From assembly GCA_052171895.1 (NCBI GenBank), contig JBQMRN010000001.1:620001-684000 (forward strand): DNA of 64,000 nucleotides. Reading direction: 5' to 3'. The number at the start of each line of letters is the position of its first letter. Within the stretch, counting starts at the first letter, position 1. The position numbers and the translations under genes were made by a program. The notes below the pieces were generated by a model, which was not told the DNA's origin, made no database searches, and worked only from the letters and a program-made list of their open reading frames with translations. This stretch comes from Arsenophonus sp052171895. Lineage in GTDB: Bacteria; Pseudomonadota; Gammaproteobacteria; Enterobacterales; Enterobacteriaceae. Positions 1-8,468 of this stretch are shown piece by piece.

Positions 1-3000
1 TCGCCAAGTTGAATTTGACGTTTTACTGCTAAATAAACTTTAACGATTTTCAATACGCCTGGCGATAAATCATCTCCTTGAGTGATCTTACGACGTTTAC
101 CCTCTAGCTTCTTCTCAAATTCAACTTTAAGCTCATCATACTGCTCAGCTAATTGCTCTAACTGATTTTGTTTTTCTTCATCCTTCAAAGATAATTCTAA
201 CCAACGTTCATGCGATAATTTATCCAGCTTCTCACCTTCAATACCGCCATTAGTTAGTATTGCTCGGATACGGGAAAATAAACCTGCTTCAAAGATACGC
301 AATTCTTCGGTTAAGTCTTTCTTCGCATCACGAAGCTGGAGTTCTTCAATTTCTAACGCACGTTTATCTTTCTCTACGCCATCGCGCGTAAATACTTGAA
401 CATCAATAACTATTCCTGATACCCCATTTGGTACCCGCAGTGAAGAATCTTTGACGTCAGAAGCTTTTTCACCAAAAATAGCGCGTAATAATTTCTCTTC
501 TGGCGTTAATTGCGTTTCACCTTTCGGTGTTACCTTACCAACTAGAATGTCGCCGCCCGTTACTTCTGCACCGATATAAACAATACCTGATTCATCCAAT
601 TTAGATAATGCAGCTTCACCTACGTTAGGAATATCTGCCGTAATCTCTTCTGGGCCTAACTTAGTATCACGCGATACACAAGCTAATTCCTGGATATGAA
701 TGGTGGTAAAACGATCTTCCTGTACCACTCGTTCAGATACTAAAATAGAATCTTCAAAGTTATAACCATTCCAGGGCATGAACGCTACACGCATATTTTG
801 TCCAAGCGCTAATTCACCTAAATCTGTCGATGGTCCATCAGCTAAAACATCACCGCGTTCAATCGGCTCACCAAGTGAAACAGATGGCATTTGATTAATA
901 CAAGTGTTCTGATTAGAACGTGTATATTTAGTGAGATTGTAGATATCAATACCGGCTTTACCAAGATACATTTCATCTTCATTAACTTTGATAACAATAC
1001 GTGAAGCATCAACATACTGAACAGTACCACCACGTTTAGCCACGGCTGTTACTCCAGAGTCAACAGCAACAGCACGTTCCATACCCGTTCCAACCAATGG
1101 TTTATCTGAGCGTAATGTTGGTACTGCTTGACGTTGCATGTTTGCGCCCATTAATGCACGGTTTGCATCATCATGTTCAAGGAATGGAATTAATGAAGCA
1201 CCAACAGAAACAATCTGCTGGGTTGAAACATCCATATATTCTACTTGCTCTTGATTGAATAAACTAGATTCACCTTTATTACGGCAAGTGATTAATTCTT
1301 CAACAAAGTGACCATCATCATTTAAAACAGTATTCGCCTGAGCAATGATGTAGTTACCTTCTTCAATTGCTGATAAATAATGAATTTCATCAGTAACGAT
1401 ACCATCTCGTACCAAACGATAAGGCGTTTCTAAAAAACCATACTTATTGGTTTGTGCATAGACAGATAATGAATTAATTAAACCGATATTCGGGCCTTCA
1501 GGCGTTTCAATTGGACATACACGTCCGTAGTGGGTTGGATGTACGTCACGAACTTCAAAGCCAGCTCGCTCGCGTGTTAATCCACCAGGCCCTAATGCTG
1601 AAATACGGCGCTTATGTGTGATTTCAGACAGTGGATTATTCTGATCCATAAACTGCGATAATTGGCTTGAACCAAAAAACTCTTTAATTGCAGCAGAAAT
1701 CGGCTTCGCGTTAATCATATCCTGCGGCATTAATACATCTAAATCACCTAATGATAAACGCTCTTTAACGGCACGCTCAACTCGTACTAAACCAACTCGG
1801 AACTGATTTTCAGCCATTTCACCAACCGAACGAATACGTCGGTTGCCTAAATGATCAATATCATCAACTTCACCTTTACCGTTACGAATAGCAATGAGTT
1901 TTTTCATCACATCAATGATATCTTGTTTGCTCAAGATACTTAAGCCTTCAATTGCTTCACGATCTAGTGAACGATTAAATTTCATGCGTCCTACAGCGGA
2001 AAGATCATAACGTTCTTCAGAAAAAAATAAGTTCTCAAACAGATTTTCTGCCGCTTCGCGAGTAGGTGGCTCGCCTGGACGCATCATACGGTAAATTTCA
2101 ACTAATGCACTTAAACGATCATTCGTTGGATCAGTGCGCAATGTCTCGGAAATATATGACCCATGATCTAAGTCATTAGTAAATAATGTCTCAACGGTTT
2201 TATGACCAGTTTGACTTAGACGTGCCAATATATCCAAAGAAAGCTCTGTATTAGCTCTACAGATTAATTCACCAGTACTTTCATCAAAGTAATCTTTAGC
2301 CACCACTTTAGCAGCAATGTATTCAACAGATACTTCTATGCTAGTGATTTGATCTTTTTCTAGCTGACGGATGTGACGTGCAGTAATACGGCGGCCCTTT
2401 TCAATATAGACTTTACCGTTTGCTTCAATATCAAAAGAAGCAGTTTCACCACGCAAACGTTCAGGGATTAACGTCATCAATAGTTTATTATCACTGATTT
2501 TAAAAATTGTCTTCTCAAAAAAGAGATTGAGGATTTCTTCGGTAGCATAATCCATCGCATGTAGAATAATGGTCGCCGGTAATTTACGACGGCGATCAAT
2601 ACGAACGAAAAGATTGTCTTTAGGATCAAATTCAAAATCTAACCATGAACCACGGTAAGGAATAATACGTGCATTATATAATACTTTACCTGAAGAATGA
2701 GTTTTACCTTTATCGCTATCAAAAAATACACCAGGACTACGATGTAATTGAGAGACAATAACACGCTCTGTACCATTAATAATAAAAGTACCATTATCTG
2801 TCATGAGTGGAATTTCACCCATGTAAACTTCTTGCTCTTTTATATCTTTTACTCTTCCTTCAGGTGCTTCACGCTCGTAAATAACAAGGCGTAGTTTTAC
2901 CCGTAAAGGAGCAGAATAAGTTACACCACGAATCTGACATTCTTTAACATCAAATACAGGTTCACTAAGATGATAGCTAACATATTGCAATTCAGCATTG

Positions 3001-3191
3001 CCACTGTAGCTTTGAATTGGAAATACAGAACGGAATGCTGCTTCAAGCCCATTCTGATCTTTTAAATCTTGCTTGATAAACTTAGCGAACGAGTCAAGTT
3101 GGATAGATAAAAGATAAGGAACATTCAAAACTTGCGGACGTTTGCCAAAATCCTTACGAATACGTTTTTTCTCGGTATAGGAGTAAACCAT
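1..3191 (-). CDS. rpoB: RNA polymerase beta subunit (3' end beyond window)
   Basis: Catalytic beta subunit of RNA polymerase. About 1063 of the usual ~1342 residues are in the window; the C-terminus lies beyond position 1. The start is the ATG at 3189-3191, giving MVYSYTEKKRIRKDFGK. The rifampicin-pocket region (about 1570-1700) reads SQLSQFMDQNNPLSE and then THKRRISALGPGG, the drug-sensitive form. At the window edge the same frame still reads VKVYLAVKRQIQLG, matching the family, so I see no net frameshift, although I did not check every codon for stops. It follows rplL in the usual rplKAJL-rpoBC order, with rpoC expected next. Confidence 0.95.
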   Translation of the reverse strand, partial: MVYSYTEKKRIRKDFGKRPQVLNVPYLLSIQLDSFAKFIKQDLKDQNGLEAAFRSVFPIQSYSGNAELQYVSYHLSEPVFDVKECQIRGVTYSAPLRVKLRLVIYEREAPEGRVKDIKEQEVYMGEIPLMTDNGTFIINGTERVIVSQLHRSPGVFFDSDKGKTHSSGKVLYNARIIPYRGSWLDFEFDPKDNLFVRIDRRRKLPATIILHAMDYATEEILNLFFEKTIFKISDNKLLMTLIPERLRGETASFDIEANGKVYIEKGRRITARHIRQLEKDQITSIEVSVEYIAAKVVAKDYFDESTGELICRANTELSLDILARLSQTGHKTVETLFTNDLDHGSYISETLRTDPTNDRLSALVEIYRMMRPGEPPTREAAENLFENLFFSEERYDLSAVGRMKFNRSLDREAIEGLSILSKQDIIDVMKKLIAIRNGKGEVDDIDHLGNRRIRSVGEMAENQFRVGLVRVERAVKERLSLGDLDVLMPQDMINAKPISAAIKEFFGSSQLSQFMDQNNPLSEITHKRRISALGPGGLTRERAGFEVRDVHPTHYGRVCPIETPEGPNIGLINSLSVYAQTNKYGFLETPYRLVRDGIVTDEIHYLSAIEEGNYIIAQANTVLNDDGHFVEELITCRNKGESSLFNQEQVEYMDVSTQQIVSVGASLIPFLEHDDANRALMGANMQRQAVPTLRSDKPLVGTGMERAVAVDSGVTAVAKRGGTVQYVDASRIVIKVNEDEMYLGKAGIDIYNLTKYTRSNQNTCINQMPSVSLGEPIERGDVLADGPSTDLGELALGQNMRVAFMPWNGYNFEDSILVSERVVQEDRFTTIHIQELACVSRDTKLGPEEITADIPNVGEAALSKLDESGIVYIGAEVTGGDILVGKVTPKGETQLTPEEKLLRAIFGEKASDVKDSSLRVPNGVSGIVIDVQVFTRDGVEKDKRALEIEELQLRDAKKDLTEELRIFEAGLFSRIRAILTNGGIEGEKLDKLSHERWLELSLKDEEKQNQLEQLAEQYDELKVEFEKKLEGKRRKITQGDDLSPGVLKIVKVYLAVKRQIQLG

Positions 3192-3468
3192 ATGGTTCCC
3201 CTCAGCTTGCTGATTAGTGGTCCACTCTGTCCGTCCTAAAGGACAGCATCTGCAACACTATTTTTTGGAACGGAAATAGATTATTATTCCATAATATTTA
3301 TTGCTATTACTCTTAAATCATTTCATTGTATTATAACTAGCAAGCTTTAATTAATTATCAGAGTCATAAACGCAGTTTATTAAGTCGTGAATAGCAAAAG
3401 CATTGAAAAGGTAAATCAGTAACTAAACAGTGTGAAATATTACTGATTCTTAATACGCTTTATAGCGC

Positions 3469-3500
3469 AAAAAAAGCTGGTGACTAAAAATCACCAGCCA
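3469..3500 (-). terminator. rplL-rpoB attenuator hairpin
   Basis: On the minus strand an 8-bp perfect stem (GCTGGTGA / TCACCAGC, loop TTTTTAG) is followed by seven T. It matches the partial terminator known between rplL and rpoB in E. coli, which lets only part of the ribosomal-protein transcription continue into rpoBC. Confidence 0.8.
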
Positions 3501-3501
3501 T

Positions 3502-3522
3502 CAGCCTATAAAATTTAGGCTG
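3502..3522 (-). promoter_or_regulatory. Second hairpin in rplL-rpoB spacer
   Basis: Inverted repeat CAGCCTAAATTTTATAGGCTG (stem CAGCCT/AGGCTG) between rplL and the attenuator. In E. coli this spacer also carries an RNase III processing hairpin; whether this one serves that role is inference. Confidence 0.4.
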
Positions 3523-3539
3523 TTAACTTAAAGCAAAGC

Positions 3540-3905
3540 TTATTTAACTTCAACAGAAGCACCCACCTCTTCCAGCGATTTCTTCAGTGTTTCAGATTCT
3601 TCTTTGCTGACTGCTTCTTTAATTGTTGCTGGCGCTGATTCTACAATGTCTTTAGCTTCTTTTAGTCCTAAACCGGTTGCCGTACGAACAGCTTTAATAA
3701 CTGCAACTTTGTTAGCACCGATAGCAGACAAAATAACATCAAATTCAGTTTTTTCTTCATGCGCTGTTTCAGCACCAGGTGCAGCAACAGCGCATGGTGC
3801 TGTGGAAACACCAAATTTATCTTCCATCATAGTGATAAGTGCAACAACGTCCATTACAGACATCTCTGCAACTGCATTAAGAATTTGTTCTTTAGTTATA
3901 GACAT
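3540..3905 (-). CDS. rplL: 50S ribosomal protein L7/L12
   Basis: 121 aa, the usual length. The N-terminal dimerisation domain (about 1-35, MSITKEQILNAVAEMSVMDV) is followed by an Ala/Pro-rich hinge with an unusual Cys (about 36-52) and the factor-binding C-terminal domain with the conserved stretch GLGLKEAKDIVE (about 78-89). L7/L12 forms the ribosomal stalk that recruits EF-Tu and EF-G. It lies 60 bp downstream of rplJ, and the rpoB attenuator follows it. Confidence 0.97.
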   Translation of the reverse strand: MSITKEQILNAVAEMSVMDVVALITMMEDKFGVSTAPCAVAAPGAETAHEEKTEFDVILSAIGANKVAVIKAVRTATGLGLKEAKDIVESAPATIKEAVSKEESETLKKSLEEVGASVEVK

Positions 3906-3965
3906 AACAAGGGTTCCTAAAATTCAGAAATATTTATACGTTAAATAGCAACTCCGGAAATAGCC

Positions 3966-4463
3966 TTAAGCAGCTTCTTTTTGATTGCGTAGTGCCGCCA
4001 TAATGCAAGCCAATTTACCTGCAGAGGCTTCTTTCATTGTTGACATTAAACGCGCAATTGCTTCATTGTAAGTCGGAAGAGTTGCCAAACGATCGATTTG
4101 ATTTGCTGGAATAAACTCTCCTTCAAAGGCTGCTGCTTTAATCTCGAATGCAGGATTCGCTTTTGCGAACTCTTTAAACAAACGAGCCGCTGCGCTCGGA
4201 TTTTCTTTAGAAAAAGCAATCAAGGTTGGACCAATAAACGCTTCTTTAAGGCACTCATAAGTAGTACCTTCAACAACACGGCGCATCAACGTATTACGAA
4301 CAATACGAAGATAAACACCTGCTTCGCGACCTGCTTTACGTAGTTCAGTCATTTTATCTACAGCTACACCACGAGAATCCGCGACAACTGCAGATAGCGC
4401 AGCTTTGGCTACTTCCCTGACTTCAGCAACAATCGCTTGTTTGTCTTGAAGATTTAGTGCCAT
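3966..4463 (-). CDS. rplJ: 50S ribosomal protein L10
   Basis: 165 aa, full family length, starting MALNLQDKQAIVAEV. L10 anchors L7/L12 dimers to the 23S stalk base, and the L10-(L12)4 complex represses its own mRNA by binding the leader. The start has a strong Shine-Dalgarno (CAGGAGCAAG) 9-10 bases upstream. It sits between rplA and rplL in canonical order. Confidence 0.97.
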   Translation of the reverse strand: MALNLQDKQAIVAEVREVAKAALSAVVADSRGVAVDKMTELRKAGREAGVYLRIVRNTLMRRVVEGTTYECLKEAFIGPTLIAFSKENPSAAARLFKEFAKANPAFEIKAAAFEGEFIPANQIDRLATLPTYNEAIARLMSTMKEASAGKLACIMAALRNQKEAA

Positions 4464-4489
4464 TAGCTTCTTGCTCCTGGATTAACTGG

Positions 4490-4700
4490 GTTACCCCGGG
4501 TGGGACTCACATTACTCAAAGCATTCCATATATTTGAGTATTAATGCGGTGAGTAGAATTCAAAATTAATCTTAGTGGCGCGCTGTCACACCATTTACGT
4601 AGGATATTAAATTATTATTTATACCTACGCTATTGGGTTATGACCTGGATGAGGCTAGGCACCAACCTAAATTCTATTTAAATTTAACAAAAAGGTAAAG
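4490..4700 (-). promoter_or_regulatory. L10 leader (autoregulatory mRNA element)
   Basis: The 256-base gap between rplA and rplJ shows blocks that line up with the E. coli L10 leader: GCCTAGCCTC near the start, GCGTAGG paired with CCTACG farther on, and TGGTGTGACAG followed by ACTAAGATTA. In E. coli this leader folds into a structure bound by L10-(L12)4 to shut off translation. Conservation here suggests ribosomal-protein feedback is still under selection. Confidence 0.6.
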
Positions 4701-4719
4701 CTAAAAATGATATTTAAAA

Positions 4720-5421
4720 TTATTCCAAAGAAAATAATCCTGCTTGATCAACGGTAACCCCTGCTCCCATTGTGGTAGATAGGCTAATTTTCTTAATATA
4801 AACACCTTTAGCAGAAGCGGGTTTTGCTTTTTTCAACGCAACAAATAGCGCCTCAAGGTTTTCTTTTAATTTACTATTGTCAAAATTAACTTTACCAATA
4901 GTGCTATGAATGATACCGTTTTTATCATTACGGTAATGGATCTGACCAGCTTTGGCATTTTGAACCGCTTCAGTGATATTAGGCGTTACTGTACCAACTT
5001 TTGGATTTGGCATTAAGCCACGAGGTCCTAAAATTTGACCTAACTGGCCAACAATACGCATTGCCTCTGGAGAGGCAATAACTACATCAAAGTTCATTTC
5101 ACCCGCTTTAATTTTATCCGCAAGATCTTCCATCCCAACTAATTCAGCTCCAGCAGCTGTTGCAGCTTCAGCATTCACTCCTTGAGTAAATACAGCAACA
5201 CAGACAGAACGACCTGTACCATGGGGTAAAACAGTTGCGCCACGAACATTTTGATCAGATTTGCGTGCATCGATTCCAAGATTAACTGCAACGTCAACAC
5301 TTTCTACAAATTTAGCCGTCGCTAACTCTTTCAAGAGTATAATTGCTTCAGTAATATCATATTGTTTAATTGCATCAATTTTTTCACGAATATTGTGCAT
5401 ACGCTTGGTTAGTTTAGCCAT
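4720..5421 (-). CDS. rplA: 50S ribosomal protein L1
   Basis: 233 aa, full length. Family signatures are visible, such as GPRGLMPNPKVGTV (about 131-144) and the N-terminal MAKLTKRMHNIREKID. L1 binds the mobile L1 stalk of 23S rRNA, helps release E-site tRNA, and represses the L11 operon by binding its mRNA. It starts 3 bp after the rplK stop, implying translational coupling. Confidence 0.97.
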   Translation of the reverse strand: MAKLTKRMHNIREKIDAIKQYDITEAIILLKELATAKFVESVDVAVNLGIDARKSDQNVRGATVLPHGTGRSVCVAVFTQGVNAEAATAAGAELVGMEDLADKIKAGEMNFDVVIASPEAMRIVGQLGQILGPRGLMPNPKVGTVTPNITEAVQNAKAGQIHYRNDKNGIIHSTIGKVNFDNSKLKENLEALFVALKKAKPASAKGVYIKKISLSTTMGAGVTVDQAGLFSLE

Positions 5422-5424
5422 TGA

Positions 5425-5853
5425 TTAACCCTCCACTACCAAGCCAATGGAACGAGCAGTACCTTTAATTGAACGGATCATCGCTTCAATATCAGCCCCT
5501 GTCATATCCATAGCTTTCGTTTCTGCAATTTCACGAATTTGTGCATTGGTTACTTTGCCAACTTTCTCTTTATTTTGTTTGCTTGAACCTGACTTAATAC
5601 CCGCTGCTTTTTTTAGTAAAACTGCGGCAGGAGGTGTCTTAGTTATAAATGTAAATGAACGGTCTGAATAGACAGTGATTACAACTGGAATTGGCAGGCC
5701 TTTTTCTAAGCTATCTGTTTTAGCATTAAACGCTTTACAAAATTCCATGATATTTACACCTTGCTGACCCAAAGCTGGACCAACAGGAGGGCTAGGATTA
5801 GCCATGCCTGCTGCAATTTGTAGCTTAAGATAGACTTGTACTTTCTTAGCCAT
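5425..5853 (-). CDS. rplK: 50S ribosomal protein L11
   Basis: 142 aa, the standard length. N-terminal domain with the conserved PSPPVGPALGQQGVNI (about 21-36) and a C-terminal rRNA-binding domain containing KAMDMTGADIEAMIRSI. L11 forms the GTPase-associated centre with L10 and is needed for stringent-response activation by RelA. First gene of the L11-L1 pair; 153 bp separate it from nusG. Confidence 0.97.
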   Translation of the reverse strand: MAKKVQVYLKLQIAAGMANPSPPVGPALGQQGVNIMEFCKAFNAKTDSLEKGLPIPVVITVYSDRSFTFITKTPPAAVLLKKAAGIKSGSSKQNKEKVGKVTNAQIREIAETKAMDMTGADIEAMIRSIKGTARSIGLVVEG

Positions 5854-5937
5854 GCATATTTCCTCTAATTGGGTAATCTTGCTTCAATTATGGAGTTCCA
5901 CCCTGTGTATATAATGGCCTGCTAATTTTTAGATGAT

Positions 5938-5960
5938 AAAATAAAAGCTCGGGCTTTTAG
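5938..5960 (-). terminator. Weak hairpin after nusG
   Basis: On the minus strand AAAAGC-CCGA-GCTTTT is followed by ATTTTAT, a short 6-bp stem with a T-rich tail. The stem is weak, so it may act only as a partial terminator between secE-nusG and rplKA. Confidence 0.35.
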
Positions 5961-6006
5961 CTAAATTTCTACTTTTTAGAAGAAAGTTCTCAAATGAATT
6001 ATACTT

Positions 6007-6552
6007 TTACATTTTTTCTACTTGGCTAAAATCTAACTCTACCGGAGTTGCGCGCCCGAAAATAGAAACCGATACTTTTAGACGGCTCTTTTCATAGTCA
6101 ACTTCTTCAACGACACCGTTGAAATCTGCAAATGGACCATCAGTAACGCGAACCATTTCTCCTGGCTCAAACAGTGTTTTTGGTCGTGGCTTATCGCCTA
6201 CTTCTTGTAGGCGATTCATAATCGCATCAACTTCTTTATTGCTAATAGGAGCAGGGCGATCTGGTGTGCCACCAATAAAACCCATAATACGTGGTACACT
6301 ACGCACTAAATGCCAGCTATCATTATCCATAGTCATTTGAACTAAAACATATCCTGGAAAGAATTTCCGTTCACTTTTACGACGTTGGCCACTTCGAATT
6401 TCCATCACTTCTTCGGTTGGCACCATTACTTCACCAAACTTATCTTCCATAGCATGTAACTTGATATGCTCACGCAATGACTGGGCAACTCTAGCTTCAA
6501 AACCAGAAAATGCTTGAATAACATACCAGCGTTTTTTAGGGGATTCAGACAT
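6007..6552 (-). CDS. nusG: Transcription elongation/antitermination factor NusG
   Basis: 181 aa, full length. The NGN domain (about 1-117) carries KKRWYVIQAFSGFE and the PGYVLVQM core that contacts RNA polymerase; the KOW domain (about 125-178) carries VTDGPFADFNGVVEEVD. NusG couples RNA polymerase to Rho and to ribosomal protein S10. One base separates it from the upstream secE, the usual operon partner. Confidence 0.97.
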   Translation of the reverse strand: MSESPKKRWYVIQAFSGFEARVAQSLREHIKLHAMEDKFGEVMVPTEEVMEIRSGQRRKSERKFFPGYVLVQMTMDNDSWHLVRSVPRIMGFIGGTPDRPAPISNKEVDAIMNRLQEVGDKPRPKTLFEPGEMVRVTDGPFADFNGVVEEVDYEKSRLKVSVSIFGRATPVELDFSQVEKM

Positions 6553-6553
6553 C

Positions 6554-6937
6554 TTAGAACCTTAGGCCTGTAATAAATGAAACTATACTTATCAGTATAC
6601 CATCTAATCCCCAAAGAATTAGTGCCATAACGGCAGTAACTGCCCCAACAATTAATGTTGTCTGTAATGTTTCCTGTCGCGTTGGCCAAATGACTTTACG
6701 CATTTCAATACGAGCTTCGCGAGCAAATGCTAAAGTTGCTTTTCCTTTTTCTGTCAACAATGCAATCCAACCAGCAAGCGCGGCAATAGCAACAACTGCT
6801 ATAATACGTAACGCAAGATTGTATTGTCGAAAATAGTAATTACCAACAATATCAATAACTAAAAGAATCGCGACTAATACCCATTTTACTACATCAAAAC
6901 TACCTCTGCTTTTTTGAGCATCACTATTCACACTCAT
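6554..6937 (-). CDS. secE: Sec translocon subunit SecE
   Basis: 127 aa with three hydrophobic segments (about 18-37, 44-62 and 92-118), as in the enterobacterial SecE type. The conserved amphipathic piece ARIEMRKVIWPTRQET (about 74-89) precedes the last membrane helix. SecE clamps SecY in the protein-export channel. It is cotranscribed with nusG. Confidence 0.96.
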   Translation of the reverse strand: MSVNSDAQKSRGSFDVVKWVLVAILLVIDIVGNYYFRQYNLALRIIAVVAIAALAGWIALLTEKGKATLAFAREARIEMRKVIWPTRQETLQTTLIVGAVTAVMALILWGLDGILISIVSFITGLRF

Positions 6938-7032
6938 AAATTAACCCGTTACTATGATATAATTAAAATCAATTTGCCTCGTAAAACAATTTAAATTTAA
7001 CCGAAATAAAACATATCACTATTGTATATCAC

Positions 7033-7062
7033 TTTATACGTCATAAACCAGTATGATATCAA
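7033..7062 (-). promoter_or_regulatory. Candidate secE-nusG promoter
   Basis: Minus-strand TTGATA (7057-7062), 18-base spacer, TATAAA (7033-7038), about 95 bases before secE and downstream of the tuf terminator. Placement and sequence suit a sigma-70 promoter for secE-nusG; this is inference from consensus matching. Confidence 0.45.
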
Positions 7063-7166
7063 CTATTGAGAGACATTCAATAGTTCTTTATAAAGAGTTT
7101 ATCTCACTAATAATTAACCATCTCACCTATTGATGAGATAGGTTATTAAGTTATCTAAGGTAGTGT

Positions 7167-7193
7167 AAAATGGCATCCGATGATGCCATTTTT
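7167..7193 (-). terminator. tuf terminator
   Basis: Stem AAAATGGCAT / ATGCCATTTT (10 bp) with a 6-base loop lies 19 bases after the tuf stop and has A/T tracts on both sides. Likely the intrinsic end of the rpsL-rpsG-fusA-tuf transcript; the symmetry would let it work in both directions. Confidence 0.7.
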
Positions 7194-7211
7194 ATACTTA
7201 TTTTTTAAATA

Positions 7212-8396
7212 TTAAGCAATAATTTTACCAACGATACCCGCTCCGACTGTACGACCACCTTCACGGATCGCAAAACGAAGTCCTTCATCCATCGCGATTG
7301 GCGCTATCAACGTCACTTTCATCTTGATATTATCACCTGGCATTACCATTTCTACGCCTTCTGGTAACTCTATTGTGCCAGTTACATCCGTCGTTCTAAA
7401 ATAAAACTGTGGACGATAACCTTTAAAGAATGGGGTATGGCGACCGCCCTCATCTTTTGTCAGAATATAAACTTCTGATTCAAATTGAGTATGTGGATTG
7501 ATTGAACCTGGTTTTGCCAATACTTGGCCACGCTCTACATCTTCACGCTTGGTACCACGTAATAAAACTCCTACGTTCTCACCTGCACGACCTTCGTCCA
7601 ATAGTTTACGGAACATTTCTACGCCAGTACATGTCGTTTTCGTCGTATCTTTAATTCCAACAATTTCGACTTCTTCACCAACCTTAACAATACCACGTTC
7701 TACACGTCCTGTTACTACGGTTCCACGACCTGATATCGAAAACACATCCTCAATTGGCAACAAGAACGTTTTATCTATCGCACGCTCTGGTTCTGGAATA
7801 TAACTATCCAGCGTATCCGCTAACTCTATAATTTTCTTTTCCCACTCTGGAATGCCTTCTAGAGCCTTCAACGCTGAACCTTTGATTACCGGCGTGTCGT
7901 CTCCTGGAAAATCATACTGAGAAAGCAGTTCACGTACTTCCATTTCAATCAGTTCCAATAACTCTTCATCATCAACCATATCACATTTGTTGAGGAAAAT
8001 GATGATATAAGGAACGCCTACCTGGCGAGCTAATAGGATATGCTCACGCGTTTGTGGCATTGGACCATCTGTTGCTGCAACCACTAAAATTGCGCCGTCC
8101 ATTTGTGCCGCACCTGTAATCATGTTCTTTACATAATCTGTGTGGCCTGGGCAATCAACGTGGGCATAATGCCGGGTTAGTGTATCGTATTCTACGTGAG
8201 AAGTAGAAATGGTGATACCGCGTGCTTTTTCTTCCGGTGCATTATCAATTTGATCAAATGCACGTGCAGTTCCACCATATTTTTTCGCTAATACGCTGGT
8301 AATTGCTGCAGTTAAAGTTGTTTTACCATGGTCAACGTGGCCAATTGTACCAACGTTAACGTGTGGTTTTTTACGTTCAAATTTTTCTTTAGACAC
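7212..8396 (-). CDS. tuf: Elongation factor Tu
   Basis: 394 aa, full length. GTPase motifs: GHVDHGKTT (about 19-27), DCPGH (about 81-85), NKCD (about 136-139), then the two beta-barrel domains. EF-Tu brings aminoacyl-tRNA to the ribosome. It is the fourth gene of the str operon (tufA position) but is followed by secE-nusG, which in E. coli follow tufB, so this one gene stands where the two loci meet. The tRNA genes that precede tufB in E. coli are not here. No other tuf is in the window. Confidence 0.97.
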   Translation of the reverse strand: MSKEKFERKKPHVNVGTIGHVDHGKTTLTAAITSVLAKKYGGTARAFDQIDNAPEEKARGITISTSHVEYDTLTRHYAHVDCPGHTDYVKNMITGAAQMDGAILVVAATDGPMPQTREHILLARQVGVPYIIIFLNKCDMVDDEELLELIEMEVRELLSQYDFPGDDTPVIKGSALKALEGIPEWEKKIIELADTLDSYIPEPERAIDKTFLLPIEDVFSISGRGTVVTGRVERGIVKVGEEVEIVGIKDTTKTTCTGVEMFRKLLDEGRAGENVGVLLRGTKREDVERGQVLAKPGSINPHTQFESEVYILTKDEGGRHTPFFKGYRPQFYFRTTDVTGTIELPEGVEMVMPGDNIKMKVTLIAPIAMDEGLRFAIREGGRTVGAGIVGKIIA

Positions 8397-8468
8397 GACT
8401 CTATTCCTTATAAAGTTCTCTGAAATAATTAGGAGAGAACAAGATTAAATAGTTAAAATAAAAGCCTA

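Noticed and set aside
842..1033. 63-codon minus-strand frame
   Set aside because: Out-of-frame shadow within rpoB.
3604..3948. 114-codon plus-strand frame opposite rplL
   Set aside because: Antisense shadow of rplL; no ribosome site or family similarity.
6426..6689. 87-codon minus-strand frame across secE-nusG
   Set aside because: Overlaps both real genes in a different frame.
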